Shown in pieces: positions 26,856 through 36,919 of a DNA stretch of 53,004 bases. The stretch's first letter is position 1. Each line of letters opens with the position of its first letter. The notes below the pieces were generated by a model, which saw nothing but the letters and a program-made list of their open reading frames with translations, did no database searches and was not told the origin of the DNA. The translations under genes were made by a program, and so were the position numbers. Source of the DNA: an uncultured Methanobrevibacter sp. (lineage in GTDB: Archaea > Methanobacteriota > Methanobacteria > Methanobacteriales > Methanobacteriaceae); NCBI GenBank assembly GCA_902771225.1, contig CACXWH010000004.1, positions 1-53,004 of the forward strand, read 5' to 3'.

Positions 26856-29800
26856 ATGAATTTGTTTAACTTATCTTCCGCTCAGAGAATGATATTATTT
26901 TCAGAGGTAAATAATCCGGATAATGATTCTTTTTACCTTAACATTAGGAAAGATTATGATTTGAAGGATTTTGACTATGTAAAATCAGCTATTACAACTA
27001 TTTGTCAATGTTATTTAAATTTACAAATTAAATATGATGAAAATGGTGATTTCAAACAGTATTATGCTGAAAGCAAGGATGTTAATGTTGACACATTTGA
27101 AGTGAATGACGAAAACATTGATGAGTTTATTAAAGAATATTTAAATCAACCTTTTGGAGATATTTTTGATTCACCATTATATAGGTGGGCTGTTTTAAAA
27201 ACGGATTCTTCAACAGTTCTTGTCGGTGTTGTTCATCATATTTTGCTTGATGGAACATCACTCTATTCACTGGTTCCTCAAGAAATTGAAAAATATATGT
27301 ATTGCATCAAGAATAATGAGGAATATTCGCCTATAGATTATTCTTACAGCACCTATGTTGATGCCGAACTTGATTATTTAAATTCTGAAGATGCTAATGC
27401 TGATAAAGAATATTGGTTGGACACATTAAAGGATTATTCTCAGGATTGGTATTCTTTTGATGATTCGCAACTCGGGTATTTGGAAGTTCTTCTTGATGAA
27501 GCTCCCGACTTTGGTTATTCTCCTTTCGTTACTGCATTGGCGCTACATTTCTTATACTTCGCAAAATCTAAGAATGATAATGAGTCATTTAAAGATTTGA
27601 TTTTTAATACCTCTGTTCATGGAAGGTACTTTAATCAAGGTGATGCACTGGGAATGTTTGTAAATACAATTCCTTTAAGATTGGAATATGACGAGGAATT
27701 GACTTTTGATGAATTGCTCAAATATTCAAAATCCGTATTAAAAAGCGGTTTAACTCATGCTAAATTACAATTCAGTGAATATACAACTGATTTAAGAAAT
27801 ATGGGCATCCATCCGAATTGTGTTTATATGTTTTCTATAGTTTCAAACTCTACAGATCATGATTCAAAATTCATAACAACCCAAAAAAATATTAATTTCC
27901 CTCTACATTTTAGAATAAACAAGGATTTATCTGATAATGATGGATTACAATCTGTATTTATTGAATATGATAAAGCCTGCTTCAATTTAAATGAAATAGA
28001 ATCAATGGCATTGAGTCTTAAAGATTTGCTTAGGCAGGTGATTGAGAATCCTTCTAAAAAATGTAAGGATTATAATGTGGATGTTATAGACTTTTTTAAA
28101 GCTGAAAATTACTATAATAACTTAATTAATTCATTTGCATATCCAACTACAATATCTCCAGATGTAAGCGACGTTCAAAGTAATTTTGAAACAATATATC
28201 AATCATTCAGTCTTGAAAAGTTAAAGAAGCTATCTGATATGTATGATGTTAACTATGAAGAATTGTTTTTATCAATATTTTTATATAATCTGACCAAGTT
28301 TTCATTTTCTAAAGATATACTCGTAGCTTATAATTTACAGGCTGCAGGATATCATTTCAACACAGATTTATCAATTAAACAATATTTTGATAGTTTTAAA
28401 AATGAATTTAAAGAGTTTAAATACTATCCTTTATTTAATAATAAAAAATTAAATTTTGAAAGTGAAATATTGTTTGATACTCGAAATAGCAATTATGAAA
28501 ATTATAAGTTCATATTTTCAGTTGATAATAATTATTTGAATTTGACCTATGATTCTTCATATTATTCTCCTAAATTAATTGAAAGCTTTTTAACGGCTTT
28601 TAATGTATTAATCGATAAATTTGATAAACCAAATGATTTATTAAAAGATATTTCAATTTTAGAAGATGTAGATTGTGATGAAGGCTTTGAAATCACTCTT
28701 AAAAATGATGGTGTCATCAGTAAACTGTTTGAGAATGCTGTTGAGCAAAATCCCGATAAGTGCATATTGTATGCCGATGATGGGGAATATACTTATTCCA
28801 AATTAAATAGGAAAGCTAATAAAATTGCAAATGCTTTAATCAAAAGAGGATTGAAATTAGAGGATAAAGTAATGTTTATAATGAAGAGAAACAGTGATTT
28901 AATAGCCACTGTTTTGGGAATTATAAAGGCTGGTGGAGCATTTATTCCTATAGATCCTAAATATCCTAGAAATAGGATTGAACAAATTTTAGATGATAGT
29001 GATTCAAAATTTGTTATTATTGATGATGAAATTGACTTTGATATTGAAAATACTATTAAAGTTAATGAATTACTTGAAGAAGATGATGATACAAATCCTG
29101 ATGTTTGTATAACTCCAGATAATTTATGTTTCCTAATTTACACTTCAGGATCAACCGGTAAACCTAAGGGTGTAATGATAACTCATAGGGGAATATCAAA
29201 TTATATTGCATATGATGAGAAGAATGTTCCGATTTATGAGTTAAATAATAAATGTGATAAGTTTGTTTCAATATCTACTGTTTCTTTTATTGTATTTTTA
29301 AGAGAAATCTTTGGAACAATAATGAATGGGCTTCCAGTTGTCTTTGCTAATGATGAGCAGTCAATTGATCCGTTTAAATTATCAGAATTATTTATAAAAA
29401 CTGGTGCTGATGGTTTTGGTTCCACTCCTACAAGATTGCTTGAGTACTTAAGATTAACTGAAATTCAAGACATTCTTAAAAAATGTAAGGTTCTTATAGT
29501 CGGTGGAGAAGCATTTCCTCCAATATTGTATGATAAATTATCTAAAGTCACTAATGCTGATATCTATAACTCTTACGGTCCAACTGAAGTTACAATAGCT
29601 TCACATTATAAATTAATTGACAGTGATGTCGTTTCTGCAGGTTGGCCAATGCTTAATGTAGTTGATAAGATAATGGATATTGATGGAAACGAATTGCCTC
29701 CACATGTTCCTGGCGAAATATATGTTGGTGGGGCAGGAATTGCCAGAGGTTATTTAAACAATCCAGAACAAACAGAAAAAGTCTTTTTAACCTTAAACAA

Positions 29801-32800
29801 TATTCCTTATTATAATACTGGAGATTTAGGTAAAAAAGATGAGTATGGGGAGTTATATACTCTAGGTAGGAATGATACACAAATCAAGCTTCGAGGTTTG
29901 AGAATTGAACTTTCAGAAATTGAAGGTGCAATTGCGAATTATGACGATGTGTTGCTAACCAAAGTTGTAGTAAAAACCATTAATTCCATCGAGCATCTAT
30001 GTGCATATTACACAGCAGTTAGTGAAATAGATCAGGATGAATTGAATAAATACTTGGAAGATAATTTGCCAGATTATATGGTTCCATCTTATTATACTCA
30101 ATTAGAGGAATTCCCAAAAACTCCAAACGGCAAAACCGACTTTAAAAATTTACCTGACCCAAAAATTGATGTTGAAGAATTAATAAGTCCTAAAAGTGAT
30201 GTTGAAAAAGGAATTTATGATATTGTATGTGAAATTTTAGGCATCACAGACTTTGGAATAAATACTGATTTATTCAAAATAGGTTTAACTTCACTATCAG
30301 TTATCAAACTTTCTTCTTCATTATTTAAAGAATTTGGGGTCGAATTAAGCATTATAGAACTTATTAATGCGAAAAACATTGAAAATATTTCCGAACTTAT
30401 CGAGGCACACAATACAAGTAAAAAAATGGTCATGGAAGATAATTACGAATTGACTCCAAATCAATTGGGTGTTTACTTTGATTGTATAAAAAATCCTGAG
30501 AGAATAGGATATAACCTTCCAAAGAAAATAGTCTTAGATAAAAGCATTGATTCAAATAAATTAAAGGAATCCATTTTAAAAGCTATTGATATACATCCTT
30601 ATTTGAAAAACAGGATTGTAATTGAAGAGGGTAAGGTTTTCAACCAACAGTCCTTTGAAATTGCAGTTGACGAAATTGAAATTGAAGAAATTGATGATTT
30701 GACTCCAGAAATTTTAGATAATTTCATTAAGCCATTCGATATTGTTGATAATCAATTATTCAGATTTAAAATTTATGAAACTTCTTCAAATGTTGTTTTA
30801 TTGGCAGATTTCCATCATTTAATTGTCGATGGTACATCACTGAATATATTATTCAATGATATATCTGCAATTTATGATGATGACGAAGAGAGGTTAGTTG
30901 AAGTTGAAGCAGATGCTTATGAATACATTTCAAATGAGAATAACTTCCAGCTATCAAATCTAAGTAGTGAAAGTGAAGCATTCTTTGATGATATGATGGG
31001 TGATTTCGATGAAGGCACAGTATTGACTACTGATTTGGCGGGTGATGATGAAAATGCCGAATTAGCCAATATAAGGATTGGTTTGGATAAAGGATTGTTG
31101 GAATCTTTTTGCAGTGATAAGAAAATCAGCCCAAACATATTGTTCATGTCTGCAACAGCACTGACACTTACAAAATATATTTCTAATAAGGATATTTTGA
31201 TATCCACTATTTTCAATGGTAGGGATAATTACAAATACCAAAATACTATTGGGATGCTTGTAAAAACATTACCTATAGCCTTTAAAACTGATAGGGATAT
31301 GAATATTGAAGATTACTTCGAATTTATTGCGGATTCATGGTTAAATGTTTTGAATAATTCTTCGTTTAATTATGTAGAAGTTGCAAATAGGTATAATCTA
31401 TATCCCGACTTCTTATATGCGTTCCATGGAAAAATTATAGAAGATATCAATATTGGTGGAAAAACCTATCCTCGCGAATCAATGGAGTATGATTCCCTGA
31501 GATTCAAGTTGGCTTTGAATGTTGTTGAAGTAAACGACGAATTTGTTATTTCAATGGATTATAATGATGCAATTTATTCTAAGGATTATATTTATACTTT
31601 TGGAGAGTCAATAAAAAATATAATTAATCAATTCATTGATAAAAAAGAGAAATTGTCTGCAATAAAAATTAAAGACATTGCAATTGTTCCTGAATGGGAT
31701 GATGCTGAATTCATTGAAGTTGAGACTAAATTGCTTTATGAGTTATTTGAGAAAAATGTTGAGGAGAACCTTGATAAAGTTGCATTAATTAGTTGTGATG
31801 GGCAATTGACTTACGATGAGTTAAACAGAAAAGCTAATCGTGTTGCACATGCCCTTATCAATAGAGGTGTTAAGAGCGGAAGCAAAATCTTGCACATGCT
31901 TCCTAGAACAAGTGATTTGATCGTTGCAATGTTTGGTATTATTAAGGCTGGCTGTGCATTTATTCCTTTGGCTAATGATTATCCTGAAGAACGTGTGAAC
32001 TATATATTTGAAAATAGTGATGCGGATTATGTTATTTCTGATTTTGACATTAAAAATGCAGTAGCTGTTTCCACTTTGCTTGATGAGTCAGATGATGAGA
32101 CAAATCCTAAAGTCGATATCACTCCTGATGATTTGGCTTATATGATTTATACTTCAGGCTCTACTGGAAATCCTAAAGGAGTAATGATAACTAACGAAAA
32201 TATCACTAATCTTTTTGCAAATTCTGGTGAAAATTATGTTCATAATGTTTATCAGACTGTAGAAAGCATGTTATCCATCACGACAGTATCATTCGATGCT
32301 TCCATGATTGAGGTATTGGGTTGTTTTGTCAATGGCAGAACCTTAATATTTGCAGATGATAATCAAACTAAAGACATATTTGAATTGGTTGATCTAATTG
32401 AAAGGACAAAACCTGATTATATAGGTTCCACTCCATCTAGATTGCTTCAATATCTGGAATTTGATGGATTTAAAGAAGTATTAAATTCATTTAAGGCCAT
32501 AAAAGTCGGTGGAGAAAAATTCCCTAAAGAGTTACTGGAATCATTATCTGAGTATGACATTGATGTTTACAATTCATATGGTCCAACAGAAACTACTGTC
32601 CAATCAAATTTAAAACACATTGACTTTGATGGAGAAATCAGTGTTGGAAAACCATTATTTAACTATATTACTGAAGTAAGAGATATTGATGATAAATTAT
32701 TGCCTGACGGTGTAATGGGAGAATTATATATTGGAGGGCAAGGAGTAACAAAAGGTTATTATAAAAACCAAGAAAAAACTGATGAAGTTTATCTGTCAAT

Positions 32801-34610
32801 TAATGGAATCAATTACTATAAAAGTGGGGATTATGCAATAAAGAGAAATGATGAGATTTATGTCCAAGGCAGAATGGATAATCAGATTAAACTAAGAGGT
32901 TTGAGAATAGAACCTGGAGAAATTTCCTCTGTAATTTCAACATTTGATGGAATAACAAACGTTGTCGTTGTAATTAAGAAAATCAATGATGTGGATCATT
33001 TATGTGCATATTATAGTGGAAGTGATGAAATTGTAGTTGATGAGTTAAAAGAATATATCTCTTCTAGGTTAACGGATTATATGGTTCCAACAGTATTTAT
33101 GCAATTGGAAAAACTTCCACAAACTCCAAATGGTAAGACTGATATCAAGAATTTACCTGAACCTGAACTAACTAGTGAATATGTGGCTCCTGAAAATGAT
33201 GTTGAAGCATTTTTCGCAAATTGTTTCCAAGAGGTGTTAGGAATTGATAAGGTTGGAGTAACAGATAATTTCTTTGAAATTGGAGGTAATTCATTAATTG
33301 TTACAAAAATTACAATTGAATCAATTAACAATGGATATGATGTAAACTATGCGGATGTATTTGACAATCCAACTCCTAGATTGTTGGCGGATAGTATCTT
33401 ATCAGGTAAAAAATCCACAACAAGTTATGAAGATGACTATGATTACACATTAATCGATAATTTGTTGAAGAAAAATAATCCTAAATCATTCATTGAAGGT
33501 AAATGTGATGAAAGTTTGGGAAATGTGCTGCTTACTGGTGCTACTGGATTTTTAGGTATTCATGTATTGCATGAGGTACTTGAAAGCGAAAACGGTGATG
33601 TTTACTGTTTAGTTAGATCTAAAGGCAAATTAACTGCTGAAAAAAGATTGAAATCCTTGCTATTTTATTACTTTGCAGATGATTTTTCAGAGTTTGATGA
33701 TAGATTGCATGTTGTTGATGGGGACATAACCTCATTAGATGACTTTAAAAAACTGCTCCCATATGATATTAATACCATTATAAACTGTGCAGCTAATGTA
33801 AAACACTTTTCAGCAGGCACAGATATTGAAGATATTAATCTGGGTGGTGTGATAAACGGATTGGAATTTGCAAAACTTATTGATGCAAAATATGTTCAAA
33901 TTTCAACAGTAAGTGTTGCAGGAGAAAGTGTGAATAATTATCCTCCGTCAGATAGAATATTCTCAGAACAAGACCTGTTCATTGGTCAAAGAGTGGATAA
34001 TCAGTATTTAGGCAGTAAATTTTTAGCAGAGCGCCAAGTATTGGAAGCTGCCGCTGAAGATGGTTTGGATGTAAAAATTATGAGAGTTGGAAATTTAATG
34101 GCTAGGAATTCGGATAGTGAATTCCAAATCAATTTTGAATCTAATGGTTTTATAAATAGGATTAAGTCATTTATCACTATTGGTAAGTTTCCGGTTTCAA
34201 TGTTGAATAATAATATTGAATTTAGTCCAATCGACTACACAGCCAAATCTATTTTAAAGTTAGCAAAATCACCAAAAGAATGTGTGGTGTTCCATCCTTG
34301 CAACAATCACAAAATATCATTTGCAGACGTAATTGATATTCTTAAAAATTTAGGATTCGACATTGATGTTGTTAGTGAAGAGGAATTTGAAGCTGCATTG
34401 GCTGAAGTGATGAAAGATGAAGAAAAACAAGCTGGGCTTGAGGGTTTCATCACATCTATCGGTTCTGGACAAGTTAAAAAAGTTTGGGTTAAGGATACTA
34501 ATGATTATACTATCCAAATGTCCTATCTAATGGGTGTTAAATGGCCATTAATATCCGATGAGTATGTTTACAACTTCATGAAGTTCATGAAAGACAGTGA
34601 TTTCTTCTAA
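26856..34610 (+). CDS. Two-module nonribosomal peptide synthetase with reductase release domain
   Basis: The 2584-aa enzyme reads C - partial C - A - PCP - C - A - PCP - R. Condensation motifs are HHILLDG (127) and HHLIVDG (1320). Adenylation motifs YTSGSTGKPKG (near 762) and YTSGSTGNPKG (near 1762) each come with NSYGPTE and NGKTD. Carrier serines are in FKIGLTSLSV (near 1144) and FEIGGNSLIV (near 2144). The terminal SDR-type reductase has LTGATGFLG (near 2222), ISTVSVAGE and YLGSKFLAE. The expected product is a dipeptide, possibly N-acylated because module 1 starts with a C domain, released as an aldehyde or alcohol. A domain 1 lacks the usual amino-binding Asp. ATG 26856, after AGGTGA, is preferred to the in-frame GTG at 26847. 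A phosphopantetheinyl transferase must be encoded elsewhere. Confidence 0.95.
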   Translation: MNLFNLSSAQRMILFSEVNNPDNDSFYLNIRKDYDLKDFDYVKSAITTICQCYLNLQIKYDENGDFKQYYAESKDVNVDTFEVNDENIDEFIKEYLNQPFGDIFDSPLYRWAVLKTDSSTVLVGVVHHILLDGTSLYSLVPQEIEKYMYCIKNNEEYSPIDYSYSTYVDAELDYLNSEDANADKEYWLDTLKDYSQDWYSFDDSQLGYLEVLLDEAPDFGYSPFVTALALHFLYFAKSKNDNESFKDLIFNTSVHGRYFNQGDALGMFVNTIPLRLEYDEELTFDELLKYSKSVLKSGLTHAKLQFSEYTTDLRNMGIHPNCVYMFSIVSNSTDHDSKFITTQKNINFPLHFRINKDLSDNDGLQSVFIEYDKACFNLNEIESMALSLKDLLRQVIENPSKKCKDYNVDVIDFFKAENYYNNLINSFAYPTTISPDVSDVQSNFETIYQSFSLEKLKKLSDMYDVNYEELFLSIFLYNLTKFSFSKDILVAYNLQAAGYHFNTDLSIKQYFDSFKNEFKEFKYYPLFNNKKLNFESEILFDTRNSNYENYKFIFSVDNNYLNLTYDSSYYSPKLIESFLTAFNVLIDKFDKPNDLLKDISILEDVDCDEGFEITLKNDGVISKLFENAVEQNPDKCILYADDGEYTYSKLNRKANKIANALIKRGLKLEDKVMFIMKRNSDLIATVLGIIKAGGAFIPIDPKYPRNRIEQILDDSDSKFVIIDDEIDFDIENTIKVNELLEEDDDTNPDVCITPDNLCFLIYTSGSTGKPKGVMITHRGISNYIAYDEKNVPIYELNNKCDKFVSISTVSFIVFLREIFGTIMNGLPVVFANDEQSIDPFKLSELFIKTGADGFGSTPTRLLEYLRLTEIQDILKKCKVLIVGGEAFPPILYDKLSKVTNADIYNSYGPTEVTIASHYKLIDSDVVSAGWPMLNVVDKIMDIDGNELPPHVPGEIYVGGAGIARGYLNNPEQTEKVFLTLNNIPYYNTGDLGKKDEYGELYTLGRNDTQIKLRGLRIELSEIEGAIANYDDVLLTKVVVKTINSIEHLCAYYTAVSEIDQDELNKYLEDNLPDYMVPSYYTQLEEFPKTPNGKTDFKNLPDPKIDVEELISPKSDVEKGIYDIVCEILGITDFGINTDLFKIGLTSLSVIKLSSSLFKEFGVELSIIELINAKNIENISELIEAHNTSKKMVMEDNYELTPNQLGVYFDCIKNPERIGYNLPKKIVLDKSIDSNKLKESILKAIDIHPYLKNRIVIEEGKVFNQQSFEIAVDEIEIEEIDDLTPEILDNFIKPFDIVDNQLFRFKIYETSSNVVLLADFHHLIVDGTSLNILFNDISAIYDDDEERLVEVEADAYEYISNENNFQLSNLSSESEAFFDDMMGDFDEGTVLTTDLAGDDENAELANIRIGLDKGLLESFCSDKKISPNILFMSATALTLTKYISNKDILISTIFNGRDNYKYQNTIGMLVKTLPIAFKTDRDMNIEDYFEFIADSWLNVLNNSSFNYVEVANRYNLYPDFLYAFHGKIIEDINIGGKTYPRESMEYDSLRFKLALNVVEVNDEFVISMDYNDAIYSKDYIYTFGESIKNIINQFIDKKEKLSAIKIKDIAIVPEWDDAEFIEVETKLLYELFEKNVEENLDKVALISCDGQLTYDELNRKANRVAHALINRGVKSGSKILHMLPRTSDLIVAMFGIIKAGCAFIPLANDYPEERVNYIFENSDADYVISDFDIKNAVAVSTLLDESDDETNPKVDITPDDLAYMIYTSGSTGNPKGVMITNENITNLFANSGENYVHNVYQTVESMLSITTVSFDASMIEVLGCFVNGRTLIFADDNQTKDIFELVDLIERTKPDYIGSTPSRLLQYLEFDGFKEVLNSFKAIKVGGEKFPKELLESLSEYDIDVYNSYGPTETTVQSNLKHIDFDGEISVGKPLFNYITEVRDIDDKLLPDGVMGELYIGGQGVTKGYYKNQEKTDEVYLSINGINYYKSGDYAIKRNDEIYVQGRMDNQIKLRGLRIEPGEISSVISTFDGITNVVVVIKKINDVDHLCAYYSGSDEIVVDELKEYISSRLTDYMVPTVFMQLEKLPQTPNGKTDIKNLPEPELTSEYVAPENDVEAFFANCFQEVLGIDKVGVTDNFFEIGGNSLIVTKITIESINNGYDVNYADVFDNPTPRLLADSILSGKKSTTSYEDDYDYTLIDNLLKKNNPKSFIEGKCDESLGNVLLTGATGFLGIHVLHEVLESENGDVYCLVRSKGKLTAEKRLKSLLFYYFADDFSEFDDRLHVVDGDITSLDDFKKLLPYDINTIINCAANVKHFSAGTDIEDINLGGVINGLEFAKLIDAKYVQISTVSVAGESVNNYPPSDRIFSEQDLFIGQRVDNQYLGSKFLAERQVLEAAAEDGLDVKIMRVGNLMARNSDSEFQINFESNGFINRIKSFITIGKFPVSMLNNNIEFSPIDYTAKSILKLAKSPKECVVFHPCNNHKISFADVIDILKNLGFDIDVVSEEEFEAALAEVMKDEEKQAGLEGFITSIGSGQVKKVWVKDTNDYTIQMSYLMGVKWPLISDEYVYNFMKFMKDSDFF

Positions 34611-34623
34611 ATGAGGTATTGTA

Positions 34624-36366
34624 ATGTATAAAAGGAAGTATGATTTATTAGCAAGTAAATTCAATGAATTTTTCCTGCCGACATTAATGACATCAATGGC
34701 GGGAAATATTTGTTTATTCATTGATTCTATTATTGTTAGTTTCTTAATTGGGGCTATAAATCTATCAGCGATTCAGGTAGCCAGTCCGTTAATAACATTT
34801 ATAAATCTTATTTATTGGATGGTTGGTTTAGGAGGTTCTGTCCTTTGTTCTATTGCAAAATCAGAGTTTGATGAAGAAAAAAGTAATTCACTTTTTTCTG
34901 TTTCTATAATGAGTTTGATTGTTCTTGGAATTCTTGTTTTAATTTTAGGATTGCTTACAAAGGGAACTCTCATTCCGATGTTGACTACAAGTAAAGAGAT
35001 TATTCCTCTCGTTGATGAGTTTTTCACTGTTTTACTATTTGGAATGCCGTTTTTATGTTATCTGATGAGTTTATCATATTTTGTTCGTGCAGATGGCCTT
35101 CCTAATTTGGCATTCCGGTCAATTTTGATATCAAACATTGTAAATATTATCATGGATTTTGTTTATATCGAGGTGTTTGGCTTTGGAATTGGTGGTGCTG
35201 CATTGGCTACTGCAACAGGTTATGCAGTGGGTTCAATTTATGTTAGCACATACTTCTTTAAATCAGAAAGAACTTTAAAATTCTATAGTTTAAGCAAAAT
35301 AAAATTGCGTAATGCCTTAAATTATTTTAAGGAGATTGCAACATCAGGTTTTTCATCAGCTTCCACACAACTATTCTTTACAGTACAATTATTAATATAT
35401 AATGCAGTAATTGGTGTTGTGTTGGGTCAATATGGTTTAACTGCATATAGTGTATGTAGAGGCTGTTCTTATATAATTTACATGTTTCTAATAGGGACTT
35501 CACAGACAATGTCTCCTATTGTATCAGTATATTATCAGGAAGAAGATTATTCCGGTGTCGACTATGTTGTGAAAAGAGCGCTTAAAATTGCATTGGTTTC
35601 AAGTATTGCATTAGTATTGATTTTTACGTTGGTTCCTCAAACAGCACTGACATTATATAGTGTTCATGGCCAGGCTACTCCGACTGTGGTTAATGCTTTA
35701 AGAATATTCATGATTTCTTTTGTTGGTGTTGCAGTAACTTTCTTATTCACTTTCTACACTCAAGCTATTAAAAGAAACAAATTATCTCTATCAACTTCAA
35801 TCATTGAAGGATTCGTTGCTCCTGTTGGATTATTGTTTATTTTGACTCCAATAATGGGAGGTAATGGTATTTGGCTTTCATTTGTAGGTGCTGAAGTAGT
35901 AACAATAATATACATTTTCATTGCTACAAAATACATCTCCAAAAAGACAAATGGTGAATATGGTGGATTCTTCATAAATAAAAAAATGCCAACTAGTGAA
36001 GTATTAGATTTAACCGTTGGAGGTACTTTAAAAGAAACGGTTGATGTAGCACGCCATATAGAAAATTATATAAAAGATTTGGGAATAGATGACAATAAAT
36101 CAATGATTGTGAGTTTATCCGTTGAAGAGATATTGGTGAATATCATTAACATAAATGAAAATCTTGATTCAATAGATGTTCTTGTTAAAATTCAAGAGGA
36201 ACATATTTTGGTAGGTATTAAAGATCAGGGAATTGAATTTAATCCAGTAATTGAAAATGATGATTTGAAATTTGATAATATTTCAGTATTAAATAAAATT
36301 GCTGACAAAATAGACTATTCCCGAGTTTTAGGATTAAACAGCACTGTAATAACTATTAAAATTTAA
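34624..36366 (+). CDS. MATE-family exporter with C-terminal RsbW-like domain
   Basis: Residues 1-445 form a twelve-segment MATE transporter (MatE repeats, with GNICLFIDSIIVSFLIGAIN near the start). Residues 455-580 are a cytosolic GHKL/RsbW-like domain with N box VEEILVNIININE and G1 box DQGIEFNPV, closely resembling the separate kinase at 26077-26454. The glycine-rich G2 box of that kinase (GGLGI) is replaced by FDNISVLN, so ATP binding or kinase activity may be lost while STAS binding could remain. It starts 13 bases after the NRPS stop, with GAGGT at 34612-34616, so it is probably co-transcribed and exports the NRPS product. Confidence 0.92.
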   Translation: MYKRKYDLLASKFNEFFLPTLMTSMAGNICLFIDSIIVSFLIGAINLSAIQVASPLITFINLIYWMVGLGGSVLCSIAKSEFDEEKSNSLFSVSIMSLIVLGILVLILGLLTKGTLIPMLTTSKEIIPLVDEFFTVLLFGMPFLCYLMSLSYFVRADGLPNLAFRSILISNIVNIIMDFVYIEVFGFGIGGAALATATGYAVGSIYVSTYFFKSERTLKFYSLSKIKLRNALNYFKEIATSGFSSASTQLFFTVQLLIYNAVIGVVLGQYGLTAYSVCRGCSYIIYMFLIGTSQTMSPIVSVYYQEEDYSGVDYVVKRALKIALVSSIALVLIFTLVPQTALTLYSVHGQATPTVVNALRIFMISFVGVAVTFLFTFYTQAIKRNKLSLSTSIIEGFVAPVGLLFILTPIMGGNGIWLSFVGAEVVTIIYIFIATKYISKKTNGEYGGFFINKKMPTSEVLDLTVGGTLKETVDVARHIENYIKDLGIDDNKSMIVSLSVEEILVNIININENLDSIDVLVKIQEEHILVGIKDQGIEFNPVIENDDLKFDNISVLNKIADKIDYSRVLGLNSTVITIKI

Positions 36367-36919
36367 TTGGGATTTTTCATGATGGAGCAATATGGCTTGT
36401 AATGTGTTAGGTGATGTTGTAGAAAATGTATTCAATGCAGAATTATTGAAAAATGGGAAGTTTTAATCTTCCTTAATATAATTTTTCACCACTATACTGG
36501 TTTTCTTCAGTATATACTTTATTAGTGAAAACTTATAAAAATGATTCACAATATTATGCAACATTCATTGACTCCTCAGGTAATCTATTAAATAATACTC
36601 CAGTTAAATTTAATATTAATGGTGTATTTTACACAAGAACAACAGTAAATACTTATATACTTCTTTAACAATTATATTAATTAATTGGTGTTTGAATGAT
36701 TGTTGTATAAAATAATATGTTGAATTATAATATTGATGGATAATAACTAATCTATTCCTTTAGAGAGAAAATTAATTTTAATCAAAAGATTTTAAATTCT
36801 CTCATCGACTAACTATGTTACTCGTAAAATACGGATGAAATTTTTTTATTATTTTTTTCCAATTTTGTATTCTTCATTTCAGACATTAATATTTTAACTA
36901 TATTATTGCAGGTTATATT
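36367..36919. other. 553-base region with a decayed adhesin fragment
   Basis: Between the exporter and hisG there is no intact gene. A 25-codon frame at 36392-36466 (MACNVLGDVVENVF...) is probably chance. 36525-36668 is a recognisable adhesin-repeat relic. GAGAGAAAATT at about 36762-36772 and AAATTCTCTC at about 36791-36800 could pair into a leader hairpin. The hisG promoter must lie in the AT-rich 36840-36910. Confidence 0.6.
36525..36668 (+). pseudogene. Fragment of an adhesin-like Ig repeat
   Basis: The frame from 36525 to the TAA at 36666-36668 encodes KNDSQYYATFIDSSGNLLNN followed by NTPVKFNINGVFYTRTT. This matches the repeat in the secreted protein at 9839-11356 (SDAQYYATFVDGKGNYLNNT...FNINGVFYQRKT) and those at the C-terminus of the giant adhesin. 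It has no start region and ends abruptly after the conserved Thr pair, so it is a relic of a lost adhesin gene or a recombination scar. Confidence 0.75.

Noticed and set aside
36392-36466. A 25-codon frame after the MATE exporter (MACNVLGDVVENVF...)
   Set aside because: It is too short to judge, has no ribosome binding site, and lies beside an adhesin relic in a decayed region.
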